This document shows, piece after piece, positions 34,519 to 43,648 of a DNA stretch of 64,000 bases. Source of the DNA: Shimia sp. R10_1. GTDB lineage: Bacteria; Pseudomonadota; Alphaproteobacteria; Rhodobacterales; Rhodobacteraceae. The stretch's first letter is position 1; each line of letters opens with the position of its first letter. The notes below the pieces were generated by a model. That model searched no databases and was not told the DNA's origin. It was given only the letters and a program-made list of their open reading frames with translations. The stretch covers positions 124,001 to 188,000 of the forward strand of contig NZ_JAGHQX010000004.1 in assembly GCF_017744095.1 (NCBI RefSeq). The letters run 5' to 3'. The translations under genes and the position numbers were made by a program.

Positions 34519-35189
34519 TGCTGGACTTGGCGGAACTGGAAGCACTGCGCGGATCATTGCGCGATGTTGCCGCTGTGCGGATGGCCAAAGACAGTGCGCA
34601 TGATCTGGCGCATCTGGATCGTGTCTGGGCCCTTGTGCAACGTATTGCGCTGGCTGAAGGGGAGGTCGATCTGAAGATCCTGCTTGGCGCGGCGTATTTG
34701 CATGATTTGGTGAACCTGCCCAAGAATGCGCCGAGCCGCTCCAAGGCGAGCACTTTGGCGGCTGCGGCCGCGGCGCCTGTTTTGAGTGAGCTGGGGTATG
34801 ACAGGCGGCAAGTGGCCGCGGCGCAGCATGCGATTGCGGCGCATAGCTTTTCGGCTGGGATTGCGCCCAAATCCAAAGAAGCACGGATTTTGCGGGATGC
34901 GGACAGGCTGGATGCGCTGGGGATGATTGGGATTGCCCGCACTTTTGCCGTCAGCGGTGCGTTGGGGACAGATTTGTATGATCCCAATGATCCGTTTGCC
35001 ACCGCGCGGGATCTGGATGATGCGGCCTTTGCGCTGGATCATTGGCCGGTCAAATTGTTCCGGCTGCAGGCAGATATGTTGACCGAAGCAGGCAAGGCGA
35101 TCGCGCGGGAGCGGGTGGCGAACATGCGTCGGTTTGCCGAGGTTCTGGCTGGCGAGTTGGGCTCGGATCTGCCGGACAGTTGGGCGTGA
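34518..35189 (+). CDS. HD-domain phosphohydrolase-like protein
   Basis: 223 residues from the ATG at 34518, which shares its first base with the aroC stop (TGATG), so the reading frame before that point belongs to an aroC shadow. Metal ligands of an HD fold are visible: HDLAHLDRV near residue 28, YLHDLVNLP near 62 (the HD pair), H near 105 (IAAHSF) and RDADRLDALG near 128. Such proteins hydrolyse phosphate esters or nucleotides; the true substrate is unknown. The overlap suggests co-expression with chorismate synthase. Confidence 0.85.
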   Translation: MLDLAELEALRGSLRDVAAVRMAKDSAHDLAHLDRVWALVQRIALAEGEVDLKILLGAAYLHDLVNLPKNAPSRSKASTLAAAAAAPVLSELGYDRRQVAAAQHAIAAHSFSAGIAPKSKEARILRDADRLDALGMIGIARTFAVSGALGTDLYDPNDPFATARDLDDAAFALDHWPVKLFRLQADMLTEAGKAIARERVANMRRFAEVLAGELGSDLPDSWA

Positions 35190-35192
35190 GGT

Positions 35193-36116
35193 TTAACCCT
35201 GTGGGGTGATCCCGGGACGGGCTTTGCCGCGTTTGATGCCCAATTGGCGTTCGCGCCAGATGATCAGCACCCCGGCAAGGATCACAACTGTTGCGCCAAT
35301 GAGCATTTGCTTGGTTGGGATCTCAGCAAACCAGACGTAGCCAATCAGCAAGGCAAACAGCATCGCCACATAATCAAAAGGCGCTACGACTGAGGCGGGT
35401 GCAAACCTGTAGCAAGACGTCAGCAGGATCTGTGCGAACCCCCCAATCAGCCCGGCAATGGTGAGCATTGCAGCCTGCTCCCATGAGGGGACCACCCAGC
35501 CAAATGGCAGTGTCAGAAGCGAAAGACCGGTTGCCGTAAGCGAGAAATAGAACACGATCGCGGAGGTTTGATCGGTTTGCACGAGTTTGCGGATGTGGAT
35601 TTGCGCCAACGCCCGAAAGACAGCGGAGCCAAGCACAAGCATAACACCGAGGCTGGCCAGGGCTGAGGCCTGATCCGCATCAAAGAAGGTGATACGCGGC
35701 CAAAGCACGATGGTGACACCAATCAGGCCCAGACCCACAGCAGAGAGGCGGAAGGCGCGCACCTCCTCGCCAAGAAACATTGCGGCAAAGATCACCGTGA
35801 GCAGCGGCGCTGCAAAGCCGATGGCGGTGACTTCGGGCAGGGGCAGCAGGCCAAGAGCGGCAAAATTCATGGCCATGGCGGTGGTGCCGATCACCCCGCG
35901 CCAAACGTGCCCCATGCCGTTTTGAACACGCAGGCCCTGAGGCAGCTCGCGGCGATAGATCAGCCAACCAAAGATCACAAACAGCGCAAAGAACGAGCGA
36001 AAGAAAACGGCTTGCCCGGCTGGGACATCAGATGCGGTGGCTTTGATCAGCGCTGCCATCACAGAAAACAGCGCGATGGCGCTGACTTTCAGTGCGATGC
36101 CTTTGAGGGGGTTCAT
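35193..36116 (-). CDS. EamA/DMT-family exporter
   Basis: 307 residues from the ATG at 36116, preceded by AGGA; a 36-residue longer form reads through non-membrane sequence and is unlikely. Two EamA repeats of about five helices each, with AVFFRSFFALFVIFGWLI and the second-half LTSCYRFAPASVVAPFDYVAML, resembling RhaT/SAM-type DMT carriers. Substrate unknown. It converges with the HD-domain gene with a three-base gap and no terminator visible between them. Confidence 0.88.
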   Translation of the reverse strand: MNPLKGIALKVSAIALFSVMAALIKATASDVPAGQAVFFRSFFALFVIFGWLIYRRELPQGLRVQNGMGHVWRGVIGTTAMAMNFAALGLLPLPEVTAIGFAAPLLTVIFAAMFLGEEVRAFRLSAVGLGLIGVTIVLWPRITFFDADQASALASLGVMLVLGSAVFRALAQIHIRKLVQTDQTSAIVFYFSLTATGLSLLTLPFGWVVPSWEQAAMLTIAGLIGGFAQILLTSCYRFAPASVVAPFDYVAMLFALLIGYVWFAEIPTKQMLIGATVVILAGVLIIWRERQLGIKRGKARPGITPQG

Positions 36117-36190
36117 GCAAGCGGTCCTGCGCTGACTTTGGGTGCGGCAACACTGGACTGGAGGGCCAGAGATGGCAAGGTGTGGCCTGA

Positions 36191-36219
36191 AAACAAAACA
36201 GAGGCCCGAGGGCCTCTGT
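36191..36219 (-). terminator. Intrinsic terminator of ilvE
   Basis: Perfect 10-bp stem ACAGAGGCCC / GGGCCTCTGT with a 2-base loop; on the leftward strand it is followed by TTTTGTTT. It lies 22 bases beyond the ilvE stop. Confidence 0.88.
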
Positions 36220-36240
36220 CTCAATCATGGGTGCGTGTGT

Positions 36241-37110
36241 TTAGGAACGCACAAGCTTTTCGTAAGATTCCGCGATGTCGCGGGTGATGTCGCCCACCTC
36301 AAAAGTGTAGTCGCCAATCTGGCCCACTGGGGTCACTTCGGCGGCGGTGCCGGTCAGCCAGCATTGCTCAAAATCGGCCAGCTCTTCGGGCATGATGTGA
36401 CGCTCAATCACGTTGATGCCTTTGTCTTTCAGCATGCCGATCACGGTCTGACGGGTGATGCCGTTGAGGAAGCAATCCGGCGTCGGTGTGTGCACTTCGC
36501 CGTCTTTCACAAAGAAGATGTTTGCGCCGGTCGCCTCCGCCACATAGCCGCGGTAGTCCATGAAAAGCGCGTCGGAGCAGCCCTTGGCTTCGGCTTTGTG
36601 CTTGGAGATGGTGCAGATCATGTAGAGACCTGCCGCCTTGGCATGCACTGGGATGGTTTCCGGGCTCGGACGTTTCCACTCGGCAATATCAAGCTTGGCA
36701 CCCTGCATCTTTGCGTCGCCATAGTAGGCGCCCCATGGCCAAACGGCGATCGCCACACGCACCGGGTTCGCTGCAGATGCGACACCCATGTCATCGCCGG
36801 AGCCACGCCACACAACAACACGTACATAGGCGTCTTGCAGGCCGGATTTCTTGAGCGTTTCCTGTTTTGCCGCTTCCAGTTCCTCCAGAGAGATCGGCAT
36901 TGGCATGTCCAATGCCTCTGCGCTTTTGAAGAGGCGCTCGTTGTGCTCAACGCTTTTGAAGATTTTGCCGTTATATGCACGCTCGCCTTCAAAAACGGAG
37001 CTCGCGTAATGGAGGGCGTGGCTCAGGACGTGGACCTTGGCCTCGCGCCAGTCCACAAATTCGCCATCCATCCAGATGACGCCGTCGCGATCGTCATATG
37101 CACCTGCCAT
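36241..37110 (-). CDS. ilvE: Branched-chain amino acid aminotransferase
   Basis: 289 residues, a class IV PLP aminotransferase that makes valine, leucine and isoleucine from their keto acids. Starts with DDRDGVIWMDGEFVDWREAK, then HALHYASSVFEGERAYNG; the PLP lysine is in HAKAAGLYMICTISKHKA; the substrate-side motif GNxF-like is GANIFFVKDGEVHTP and the C-terminal LTGTAAEVTPVGQIGDY fits IlvE. AAGGA lies seven bases before the ATG. It faces away from the MarR-type gene across 178 bases. Confidence 0.95.
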   Translation of the reverse strand: MAGAYDDRDGVIWMDGEFVDWREAKVHVLSHALHYASSVFEGERAYNGKIFKSVEHNERLFKSAEALDMPMPISLEELEAAKQETLKKSGLQDAYVRVVVWRGSGDDMGVASAANPVRVAIAVWPWGAYYGDAKMQGAKLDIAEWKRPSPETIPVHAKAAGLYMICTISKHKAEAKGCSDALFMDYRGYVAEATGANIFFVKDGEVHTPTPDCFLNGITRQTVIGMLKDKGINVIERHIMPEELADFEQCWLTGTAAEVTPVGQIGDYTFEVGDITRDIAESYEKLVRS

Positions 37111-37288
37111 GGTTGTTCCTTTCGCCTTTCAAAGCATGTTCAAATTTCCGAATGTTGCGCGTGAAATGGCCGAAATGGTCATAAAGTTGCGCAAATCCTG
37201 GGATTCGCTACCAGTTAGCTCTTGGAGTGTCAACAAAGCTGACGTATTGTGACGTGGAAAGCGGTCAATTGTGATCTCAGGAGGTATC

Positions 37289-37786
37289 ATGGGCGAGGGC
37301 ATCCGCAGCGAAAATTTGCTGTATCTTACGGACGAACAGCTGCGTCAGGGTATCGAAGCGATGTACTTCGCCTATCGTGGATTTACTGCGGATCCTGATC
37401 GGATCCTTGAAAGCATGGCGTATGGGCGCGCGCATCATCGGGCGATTCACTTTATCAATCGCGCGCCGGGCACCACGGTGACCAATCTGCTGGCCATTCT
37501 TGGGGTGACGAAGCAATCGCTGAACCGTGTTCTGCGTACGCTCATCGAAGATGGGCTGGTGGAAAGCCGTGTGGGTACTTCAGATCGGCGTGAGCGCAAC
37601 CTCTACTTAACGGAGACAGGAGTCGCGCTGGAAAATCGGTTGTCAGATTCGCAGCGCAACCGCATGCGTAGCGCGTTTCGTGATGCCGGACCGGAGGCCG
37701 TTGCGGGCTTTCGTCGCGTGCTTGAGTCAATGATGGACGGCGAGTTGCGTCGGCAGTATTTGTCTTTGCGAGAGACGGGCCAGTAA
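37289..37786 (+). CDS. petP: MarR-family regulator (PetP-like)
   Basis: 165 residues from the ATG at 37289, which has AGGAGG five bases upstream; the GTG at 37271 contains that site and is rejected. The winged helix-turn-helix spans about 55-110: TTVTNLLAILGVTKQSLNRVLRTLIEDGLVESRVGTSDRRERNLYLTETG split across helix and wing. It lies 12 bases ahead of an OmpR-type response regulator, the arrangement of petP-petR known from Rhodobacter capsulatus, where PetR is needed for cytochrome bc1 expression. The petABC genes are not here. The 5' region has two GACGT copies ten bases apart (37241, 37251). Confidence 0.8.
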   Translation: MGEGIRSENLLYLTDEQLRQGIEAMYFAYRGFTADPDRILESMAYGRAHHRAIHFINRAPGTTVTNLLAILGVTKQSLNRVLRTLIEDGLVESRVGTSDRRERNLYLTETGVALENRLSDSQRNRMRSAFRDAGPEAVAGFRRVLESMMDGELRRQYLSLRETGQ

Positions 37787-37798
37787 GGAAACCAGATC

Positions 37799-38500
37799 AT
37801 GAATGAGATTGCCCCGCACTTGCTGATTGTGGATGACGATGAGCGCATCCGGACGCTGCTGCGTAAGTTTCTGATGCGACATGGGTTTCTGGTGACGGCG
37901 GCACGGGATGCTGATCATGCACGGCGGATCCTTTCGGGGCTTGATTTCGACTTGCTGGTGCTTGACGTGATGATGCCGGGCGAAGATGGCGTAAGCCTGA
38001 CCAAAGGCATTCGCGAAACCTCTGAGACCCCGGTGCTGTTGTTGACGGCGAAGGGAGAAACAGAGGATCGGATCGCTGGGCTGGAAGCGGGGGCAGATGA
38101 TTATCTGGCCAAACCGTTTGAGCCCAAGGAACTGTTGCTGCGCATCAACGCTATTTTGCGGCGCATGCCTGAGGTTGACGAGGCGGCGACGGTGCCCAAG
38201 GTGCTGCATCTTGGCGGCATTCGGTATGACATTGATCGCGGGGAAATGTGGCAGGGCGAAGAGCCTGTGCGCCTGACCGCGACCGAAAGTCACCTGATGC
38301 GGATCTTTTCCAAAACGCCGGGTGAGCCAATCAGCCGGGGCACTTTGGTCGAAGAGCTGGGGCGCGACAAAGGTCAGGCGCAGGAGCGCGCGGTCGATGT
38401 GCAGATCACCCGTTTGCGGCGCAAGATTGAAGAAGACCCTAAACAGCCGCGCTATCTGCAGACGGTGCGTGGCGCAGGGTATATGCTGGCGCCAGATTGA
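37799..38500 (+). CDS. petR: OmpR-type response regulator (PetR-like)
   Basis: 233 residues. Receiver domain (about 1-120) with LLIVDDDERIRTLL, phospho-acceptor Asp in LLVLDVMMPGEDG and the conserved Lys in DYLAKPFEPKELL; winged-helix DNA-binding domain (about 140-233) with LTATESHLMRIFSKTPGEPISRGTL-type helices and VDVQITRLRRKIEEDP. AAGGA lies eight bases before the ATG. Pairing with the MarR-type gene suggests PetR. No histidine kinase is adjacent. Confidence 0.85.
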   Translation: MNEIAPHLLIVDDDERIRTLLRKFLMRHGFLVTAARDADHARRILSGLDFDLLVLDVMMPGEDGVSLTKGIRETSETPVLLLTAKGETEDRIAGLEAGADDYLAKPFEPKELLLRINAILRRMPEVDEAATVPKVLHLGGIRYDIDRGEMWQGEEPVRLTATESHLMRIFSKTPGEPISRGTLVEELGRDKGQAQERAVDVQITRLRRKIEEDPKQPRYLQTVRGAGYMLAPD

Positions 38501-38520
38501 GGCGTTTCCAAATTAGATTT

Positions 38521-38555
38521 TTGCCTTCGGCGGGGATATTTATAGCAAGAGGAAG
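38521..38555 (+). repeat. Dispersed GGGGATATTT repeat, copy 1
   Basis: Holds a small GCC-TTC-GGC hairpin, then GGGGATATTT, TATA and GCAAGAGGAAG. The last part doubles as a Shine-Dalgarno region nine bases before the next gene. Same family as 42591-42637, 46477-46512 and 46633-46680. Confidence 0.6.
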
Positions 38556-38564
38556 CGGGCAGCG

Positions 38565-39500
38565 ATGACAACAGCATTGTTTGGCCATGACAGTTCGTTG
38601 CGCCATGTGACGCCGAACGGGCATCCGGAGCAGGTGGCGCGTGTGGAACGCATCATGGCGGGGCTCGCGGCACCGCAATTTGCCGGGTTGGATCGGCGTG
38701 ATGCGCCAGAGTGTTCTGATGCGGATATTTTGCTCTGTCACCCACAAGCCCATTTGGATGCAATCACCGCAGCTGAGCCTGAGAGTGGCACGGTGGCGCT
38801 GGACGGCGATACACATATGTCGCCAGGGTCCACTATGGCTGCGCGCCATGCGGTCGGGGGCTGTGTTGCTGCGGTGGATGCTGTGCTTGCGGGCGAGGTG
38901 GGCAATGCCTTTGTGGCCTGTCGTCCGCCGGGGCATCATGCGGAGAAAGCCACACCTATGGGGTTTTGCCTGTTTGGCACTGCCGCCATCGCGGCGAAAC
39001 ATGCGCTGGAACGTCATGGGCTCAGCCGTGTGGCGGTGGTGGATTTTGATGTCCACCATGGCAATGGCACGCAGGATCTGTTGTGGAACGAGTCCCGTAG
39101 CCTGTTTATCGGCAGTCACCAGAACCCTTTGTGGCCCGGTACGGGGCTGCCAGAAGAGACCGGTGGGCATTACAACGTGATGAACCTGCCTTTGCCGCCG
39201 CACAGCGATGGGCGCCTGATGCGGGCCACGTATGAGGCTGAGGTGTTTCCGGCGCTTGCGCGGTTTAAGCCGGAGCTGGTGATCATTTCGGCAGGGTTTG
39301 ATGCGCATGCAGATGATCCGCTGGCGCAGCTCAACTGGCGTGAGGATGATTTCGTTTGGCTGACGGAGCGGCTCTGTGATGTGGCGGATGCCTCTGCAGG
39401 TGGTCGGGTGGTCTCGACTTTGGAAGGGGGATATGATCTGAACGCGCTTGCGGCCTCGGTGGCTGCGCATGTCAGCGTTTTGATGGAGAGAGCCGGATGA
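38565..39500 (+). CDS. Histone-deacetylase-family amidohydrolase
   Basis: 311 residues, class II HDAC/acetylpolyamine amidohydrolase fold. Zinc and charge-relay motifs: CRPPGHHAEK near 125, VVDFDVHHGNGTQ near 165 and ISAGFDAHADDPLAQLNW near 245. It removes acyl groups from amines such as acetylpolyamines or, in some relatives, acetoin-type substrates; the substrate is unclear. The ribosome site comes from the preceding dispersed repeat. It overlaps xseB by four bases and so heads a unit with xseB-ispA-dxs. Confidence 0.9.
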   Translation: MTTALFGHDSSLRHVTPNGHPEQVARVERIMAGLAAPQFAGLDRRDAPECSDADILLCHPQAHLDAITAAEPESGTVALDGDTHMSPGSTMAARHAVGGCVAAVDAVLAGEVGNAFVACRPPGHHAEKATPMGFCLFGTAAIAAKHALERHGLSRVAVVDFDVHHGNGTQDLLWNESRSLFIGSHQNPLWPGTGLPEETGGHYNVMNLPLPPHSDGRLMRATYEAEVFPALARFKPELVIISAGFDAHADDPLAQLNWREDDFVWLTERLCDVADASAGGRVVSTLEGGYDLNALAASVAAHVSVLMERAG

Positions 39501-39739
39501 GTGACACCCCTGTGCAAGAGATGAGCTTTGAAGCGGCCATGCGGGAGCTGGAGCAGGTTGTGGGCCAGTTGGAGCGCGGTGACGTCGAGCTGGAGAAATC
39601 CATCGCGCTGTATGAGCGTGGTGCGGCCCTGAAAGCGCGGTGTGAGGCCAAGCTGAAAGAAGCGGAAGAAAAAGTCGCGGCGATCACTTTGGATGGCAAC
39701 GGTAACCCGGCTGGTTTGACCCCGGTTGAGGGCATGTGA
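39497..39739 (+). CDS. xseB: Exodeoxyribonuclease VII small subunit
   Basis: 80 residues, the normal XseB size: MSFEAAMRELEQVVGQLERG and SIALYERGAALKARCEAKLKEAEEKV form the two helices that clamp the large subunit. Exo VII degrades single-stranded DNA. ATGA overlap with the HDAC-like gene. Location ahead of ispA-dxs is common in proteobacteria; xseA is not in this window. Confidence 0.95.
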   Translation: MSDTPVQEMSFEAAMRELEQVVGQLERGDVELEKSIALYERGAALKARCEAKLKEAEEKVAAITLDGNGNPAGLTPVEGM

Positions 39740-39774
39740 GGCGATTGCGCCTGTGATTAAGGACTCGCCGGATC

Positions 39775-40644
39775 GTGTTTGAGACCAGACTGAAAGAGGC
39801 CGCCCAGCAGGTGGAGGCCCATTTGCAGCATGTGATGGCGCCCATGGGGACGCTGCCTGTTGTGAATGCGATGCGCTATGCCAGTGCGGGAGGTAAGCGC
39901 CTGCGGGCGTTTCTGGTGCTGGAAAGCGCGCGTCTGCATGGTGTTGCGCCAGAGCATGCGATCTGGCCCGCGACAGCGATTGAGGCGGTGCACGCCTATT
40001 CATTGGTACATGATGATCTGCCGTGTATGGATGATGATGACATGCGGCGGGGGCTGCCGACGACGCATGTAAAGTGGAATGAGTGCACCGCTGTTCTGGC
40101 CGGAGATGCGCTGCAAACGCTTGGGTTTGAATGTGTCAGCCGGGTTGAGTGCCATCCCGCACCTTTGGTGCGCGCTGAATTGACCGTGACGCTGGCCCGG
40201 GCGGCAGGCGCGCAGGGCATGGTTTTGGGGCAAGCGCTGGATATTGCCGCAGAGACCGCCAGCACGCCTTTGACGCTTGAGGAGATCACCCGCTTGCAAG
40301 CAGGCAAAACCGGGGCTTTGATCGTGTGGTCGGCCACAGCGGGCGCGGTGATGGCGCAGGCGGACACAGCCCATTTGCAGCGTTATGCCACGGATCTGGG
40401 ACTGGCGTTTCAGATTGCAGATGACATTCTGGATGTGGAAGGCGATGCGGCCAAGGTGGGCAAGGCGGTTGGCAAAGACGCGCACGCGGGCAAGGCGACC
40501 TTTGTGTCTCTGTTGGGACTTGAGGGTGCCAAGGCGCGGGCGGAGCAGCTGATTGAAGCGGCCTGTGAGGCGCTCGCTCCGTACGGGGTAGAGGCAGAGA
40601 CACTGCGGCAGGCCGCAAAGTTTGTTGTCTCGCGGGACAACTGA
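39775..40644 (+). CDS. ispA: Farnesyl/geranyl diphosphate synthase
   Basis: 289 residues from a GTG start with AAGGA about 11 bases upstream. It condenses IPP with allylic diphosphates. The two aspartate-rich motifs are [14 protein letters not shown] (about residue 80) and DDILDVEGD (about 220); the CLD-region residues before the first motif (AYSLVH) give the short-chain type. It lies between xseB and dxs, as usual for IspA. Confidence 0.95.
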   Translation: MFETRLKEAAQQVEAHLQHVMAPMGTLPVVNAMRYASAGGKRLRAFLVLESARLHGVAPEHAIWPATAIEAVHAYSLVHDDLPCMDDDDMRRGLPTTHVKWNECTAVLAGDALQTLGFECVSRVECHPAPLVRAELTVTLARAAGAQGMVLGQALDIAAETASTPLTLEEITRLQAGKTGALIVWSATAGAVMAQADTAHLQRYATDLGLAFQIADDILDVEGDAAKVGKAVGKDAHAGKATFVSLLGLEGAKARAEQLIEAACEALAPYGVEAETLRQAAKFVVSRDN

Positions 40645-40658
40645 TCGGAGGCGCGACC

Positions 40659-42566
40659 ATGTCTGCCAGACCCGAGACCCCCTTGTTGGACCAGGTGACG
40701 CTGCCTGAGGATCTGAAGCGGTTTTCAGACCGTGAGCTGGCTCAGTTGGCGGATGAGCTGCGTGCCGAAACGATTTCTGTTGTGAGTGAAACCGGCGGGC
40801 ACCTGGGCGCGGGGCTTGGCGTTGTGGAGCTGACCGTGGCGCTGCATGCGGTGTTTGATTTGCCGCAGGACAAGCTGATTTGGGATGTGGGGCACCAGAG
40901 CTATCCCCATAAGATCCTGACTGGGCGGCGCGGCCGTATTCGGACGCTGCGACAGCAGGGCGGCATCTCTGGATTTACCAAGCGCAGCGAAAGCGTGTTT
41001 GACCCGTTTGGCGCGGCGCATTCTTCGACCTCGATATCAGCAGCGCTGGGCTTTGCCGTGGCGCGCGATCTGGGGGGGGAGTGCGACGGCGGTCTGGGCG
41101 ATGTGGTTGCGGTGATCGGCGATGGCGCGATCACGGCGGGCATGGCCTATGAGGCGATGAACAATGCCGGCCATCTGGGCAAACGGATGTTTGTGATCCT
41201 CAATGACAACGACATGTCGATTGCACCACCTGTTGGGGCGTTGAGCGTCTATCTATCCCGATTGTATGCCGGGGCCCCGTTTCAGGAGCTGAAAACAGCG
41301 GCGAAGGCGGCCACCAGCCTGCTGCCGCAGCCGTTTCGCGCAGGTGCCAAGCGCACCCGTGAGGCGCTGAAGGGGCTGGCGATGGGCGGCACGCTGTTTG
41401 AGCAGCTTGGGTTTTCCTATGTAGGCCCGATTGATGGCCATGACATGGACCAGCTTCTGCCGCTGTTACGCAGTTTGCGAGAGCGGGCAACCGGGCCGGT
41501 TTTGTTGCATGTGAATACCAAGAAAGGCAAAGGCTACGCCCCGGCGGAAGCGGCCTACGACAAGGGGCATGCCACAGCGAAATTTGATGTCACGACAGGT
41601 AAGCAGAAGAAGGCGAAATCCAACGCGCCGAGCTACACCTCGGTGTTTTCTGATGCTTTGCTGGAGGTGGCGGCAGAGGACAGCCGGATTTGTGCGGTGA
41701 CGGCTGCGATGCCGGATGGCACTGGCTTGAAGCGGTTTGCGGAGCGCTATCCAAGCCGTTGTTTTGATGTGGCGATTGCTGAACAGCATGGTGTGACATT
41801 CTCTGCCGCGCTGGCCGCGGGCGGCATGAAGCCTTTCTGTGCGATCTATTCCACGTTTTTGCAGCGCGGCTATGATCAGGTGGTGCATGATGTGGCCATT
41901 CAGCGGTTGCCTGTGCGCTTTGCCATTGATCGTGCTGGGCTTGTGGGGGCGGATGGTGCGACCCATGCCGGCAGCTTTGACATTGCTTATCTCGCCAACT
42001 TGCCGGGCATGGTGGTGATGGCCGCAGCGGACGAAGCTGAGTTGAAACATATGGTGGCCACAGCCGCGGCCTATGACGCCGGGCCGATTGCCTTTCGCTA
42101 TCCACGTGGTGAAGCGGTGGGGGTTGAGCTGCCTGAGCGCGGCGAGATCCTTGAAATCGGTAAAGGCCGTATGGTTCAGGCGGGCGCACGCGTGGCGCTG
42201 CTGTCTTTCGGCACCCGGCTGGAAGAAACCAAGAAAGCGGCGGAGGCTCTTGCAGCGCAGGGGATCACACCGACAATTGCCGATGCCCGTTTTGCCAAAC
42301 CGTTGGACAAGTCGCTGATCTTAGAGCTCGCTGCCAAACACGAAGCGCTTATCACCATCGAAGAGGGCGCCGTGGGTGGCTTTGGCAGCCATGTGGCACA
42401 GCTTCTGGCGGACGAGGGCGTGTTTGATCGGGGGCTGAAGTATCGCTCAATGGTGTTGCCGGATGTGTTTATTGATCAGGCAAGTCCGAAGGCGATGTAT
42501 GATGTGGCCGCAATGAATGCGGAGCACATAGAGGCGAAAGTGCTGGATGTTTTAGGCGAGCCCTGA
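40659..42566 (+). CDS. dxs: 1-Deoxy-D-xylulose-5-phosphate synthase
   Basis: 635 residues, normal length. It makes DXP from pyruvate and glyceraldehyde 3-phosphate with thiamine diphosphate, the first step of the MEP isoprenoid pathway. TPP motif [18 protein letters not shown] near residue 150; transketolase pyrimidine domain with [16 protein letters not shown] near 370; C-terminal transketolase domain from about 500. GGAGG is seven bases before the ATG; it follows ispA by 14 bases, so precursor supply and chain building are co-transcribed. Confidence 0.98.
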   Translation: MSARPETPLLDQVTLPEDLKRFSDRELAQLADELRAETISVVSETGGHLGAGLGVVELTVALHAVFDLPQDKLIWDVGHQSYPHKILTGRRGRIRTLRQQGGISGFTKRSESVFDPFGAAHSSTSISAALGFAVARDLGGECDGGLGDVVAVIGDGAITAGMAYEAMNNAGHLGKRMFVILNDNDMSIAPPVGALSVYLSRLYAGAPFQELKTAAKAATSLLPQPFRAGAKRTREALKGLAMGGTLFEQLGFSYVGPIDGHDMDQLLPLLRSLRERATGPVLLHVNTKKGKGYAPAEAAYDKGHATAKFDVTTGKQKKAKSNAPSYTSVFSDALLEVAAEDSRICAVTAAMPDGTGLKRFAERYPSRCFDVAIAEQHGVTFSAALAAGGMKPFCAIYSTFLQRGYDQVVHDVAIQRLPVRFAIDRAGLVGADGATHAGSFDIAYLANLPGMVVMAAADEAELKHMVATAAAYDAGPIAFRYPRGEAVGVELPERGEILEIGKGRMVQAGARVALLSFGTRLEETKKAAEALAAQGITPTIADARFAKPLDKSLILELAAKHEALITIEEGAVGGFGSHVAQLLADEGVFDRGLKYRSMVLPDVFIDQASPKAMYDVAAMNAEHIEAKVLDVLGEP

Positions 42567-42590
42567 GGCGCGTTTGGGAGAAAGCACAGC

Positions 42591-42637
42591 GTGGGGGCCA
42601 GCCCCCACACCCCCGGGATATTTTGTGCAAGAAGAAG
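42591..42637 (+). repeat. Dispersed hairpin-GGGATATTT repeat, copy 2
   Basis: Perfect 8-bp hairpin GTGGGGGC-CA-GCCCCCAC, then ACCCCCGGGATATTTT, a short spacer and GCAAGAAGAAG. Its place 24 bases after the dxs stop suggests a terminator-like or 3'-end role. Confidence 0.65.
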
Positions 42638-42648
42638 ACCTTAAGCGC

Positions 42649-43503
42649 TTAATCGGTTTCTTCTTCTAACATGGCTTTCAGCGCATCGCGGTAGTTGGGG
42701 TATTTGAGCGTGACGCCCAGCTCTTCTTTGATGCGCGTGTTACGCACCCGTTTGCTGTCTGAATAGAAGCTGCGCGCCATTGGGCTCATATCTGCGTCTT
42801 CGAAAGGAATTTCCGGGGGGGGCTCCATGCCAAGCAGTTCAGCGGCATAGGCGAGAATATCTTGCGGAGGCGCTGGGCTGTCATCACAAACATTGTAGAT
42901 GCCGCCCGGTTTGGGCGCCAGTATCGAAGCCTCCAAGACGCGCGCGATGTCATCCACATGAGCGCGGGAAAACACCTGATTTTTCTTGATGATGCGGCGG
43001 GCCGTGCCGCGGCGCAATTTGGCAAAGGGGCCACGGCCGGGGCCATAAATCCCAGCAAGACGGAAGATATGCAGGGGCACGTCGGCAAGAGCGGACCATT
43101 CGGCTTCCGCCTTGACCCTCATTTTGCCGCGCATGCCGCCGGGATCGAGCGGGGTTTCCTCATCCACCCAGCCCCCGTCCATATCGCCATAGACGCCTGT
43201 GGTGGACAGGTAGCCCACCCATTTCAGATTGGGCGCCGCAGCCACAAGAGCATCGCGGCCAGCGCGCAGCACCGGATCGCCCGCATCATCCGGGCGGATG
43301 GAGCTGAGGACATGGGTGACGCCCTGAAGCGCTTCGTCAAAATTGATGGGCCATTGCAGTGGCGTGACCCCTTGTGCGCGCAGGGTTTCGGCCTGACCCG
43401 GATCGCGATGGGTGCCGATGATGGTCCAGCCTTGAGGCAGCAAACGCTTTGCCAGTGCCTGGGCGGAATATCCGTGACCTAGGGAGAGGAGTGTTTTGCT
43501 CAT
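42649..43503 (-). CDS. NAD(P)-dependent epimerase/SDR-like protein
   Basis: 284 residues from the ATG at 43503, whose product begins LLSLGHGYSAQALAKRLL, a glycine-rich nucleotide-binding loop; the longer form from 43560 adds 19 residues without it. The extended SDR features include YLSTTGVYGDMDGGWVDEETP near 100 with the Thr/Tyr region, and RLAGIYGPGRGPF near 150. This resembles the YeeZ/SDR-a type of sugar-nucleotide-epimerase-like proteins. Substrate unknown. It converges with dxs. Confidence 0.85.
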   Translation of the reverse strand: MSKTLLSLGHGYSAQALAKRLLPQGWTIIGTHRDPGQAETLRAQGVTPLQWPINFDEALQGVTHVLSSIRPDDAGDPVLRAGRDALVAAAPNLKWVGYLSTTGVYGDMDGGWVDEETPLDPGGMRGKMRVKAEAEWSALADVPLHIFRLAGIYGPGRGPFAKLRRGTARRIIKKNQVFSRAHVDDIARVLEASILAPKPGGIYNVCDDSPAPPQDILAYAAELLGMEPPPEIPFEDADMSPMARSFYSDSKRVRNTRIKEELGVTLKYPNYRDALKAMLEEETD

Positions 43504-43648
43504 AAGGACACACTGCCTCTCTCGGTAAGGAGGGACAAGAGGGCGGCGGTGATTTTGCACAAGACAGGGAGATCAGCTCACGCAACTGTGCAAAATCGAG
43601 ACGATATCGTGGTTTTATGGCTGCGGGCACTGCGCCGTTCTCTGACAG

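Noticed and set aside
36142..37164. 340-codon rightward ORF opposite ilvE
   Set aside because: Shadow of the aminotransferase gene; no own motif or ribosome site.
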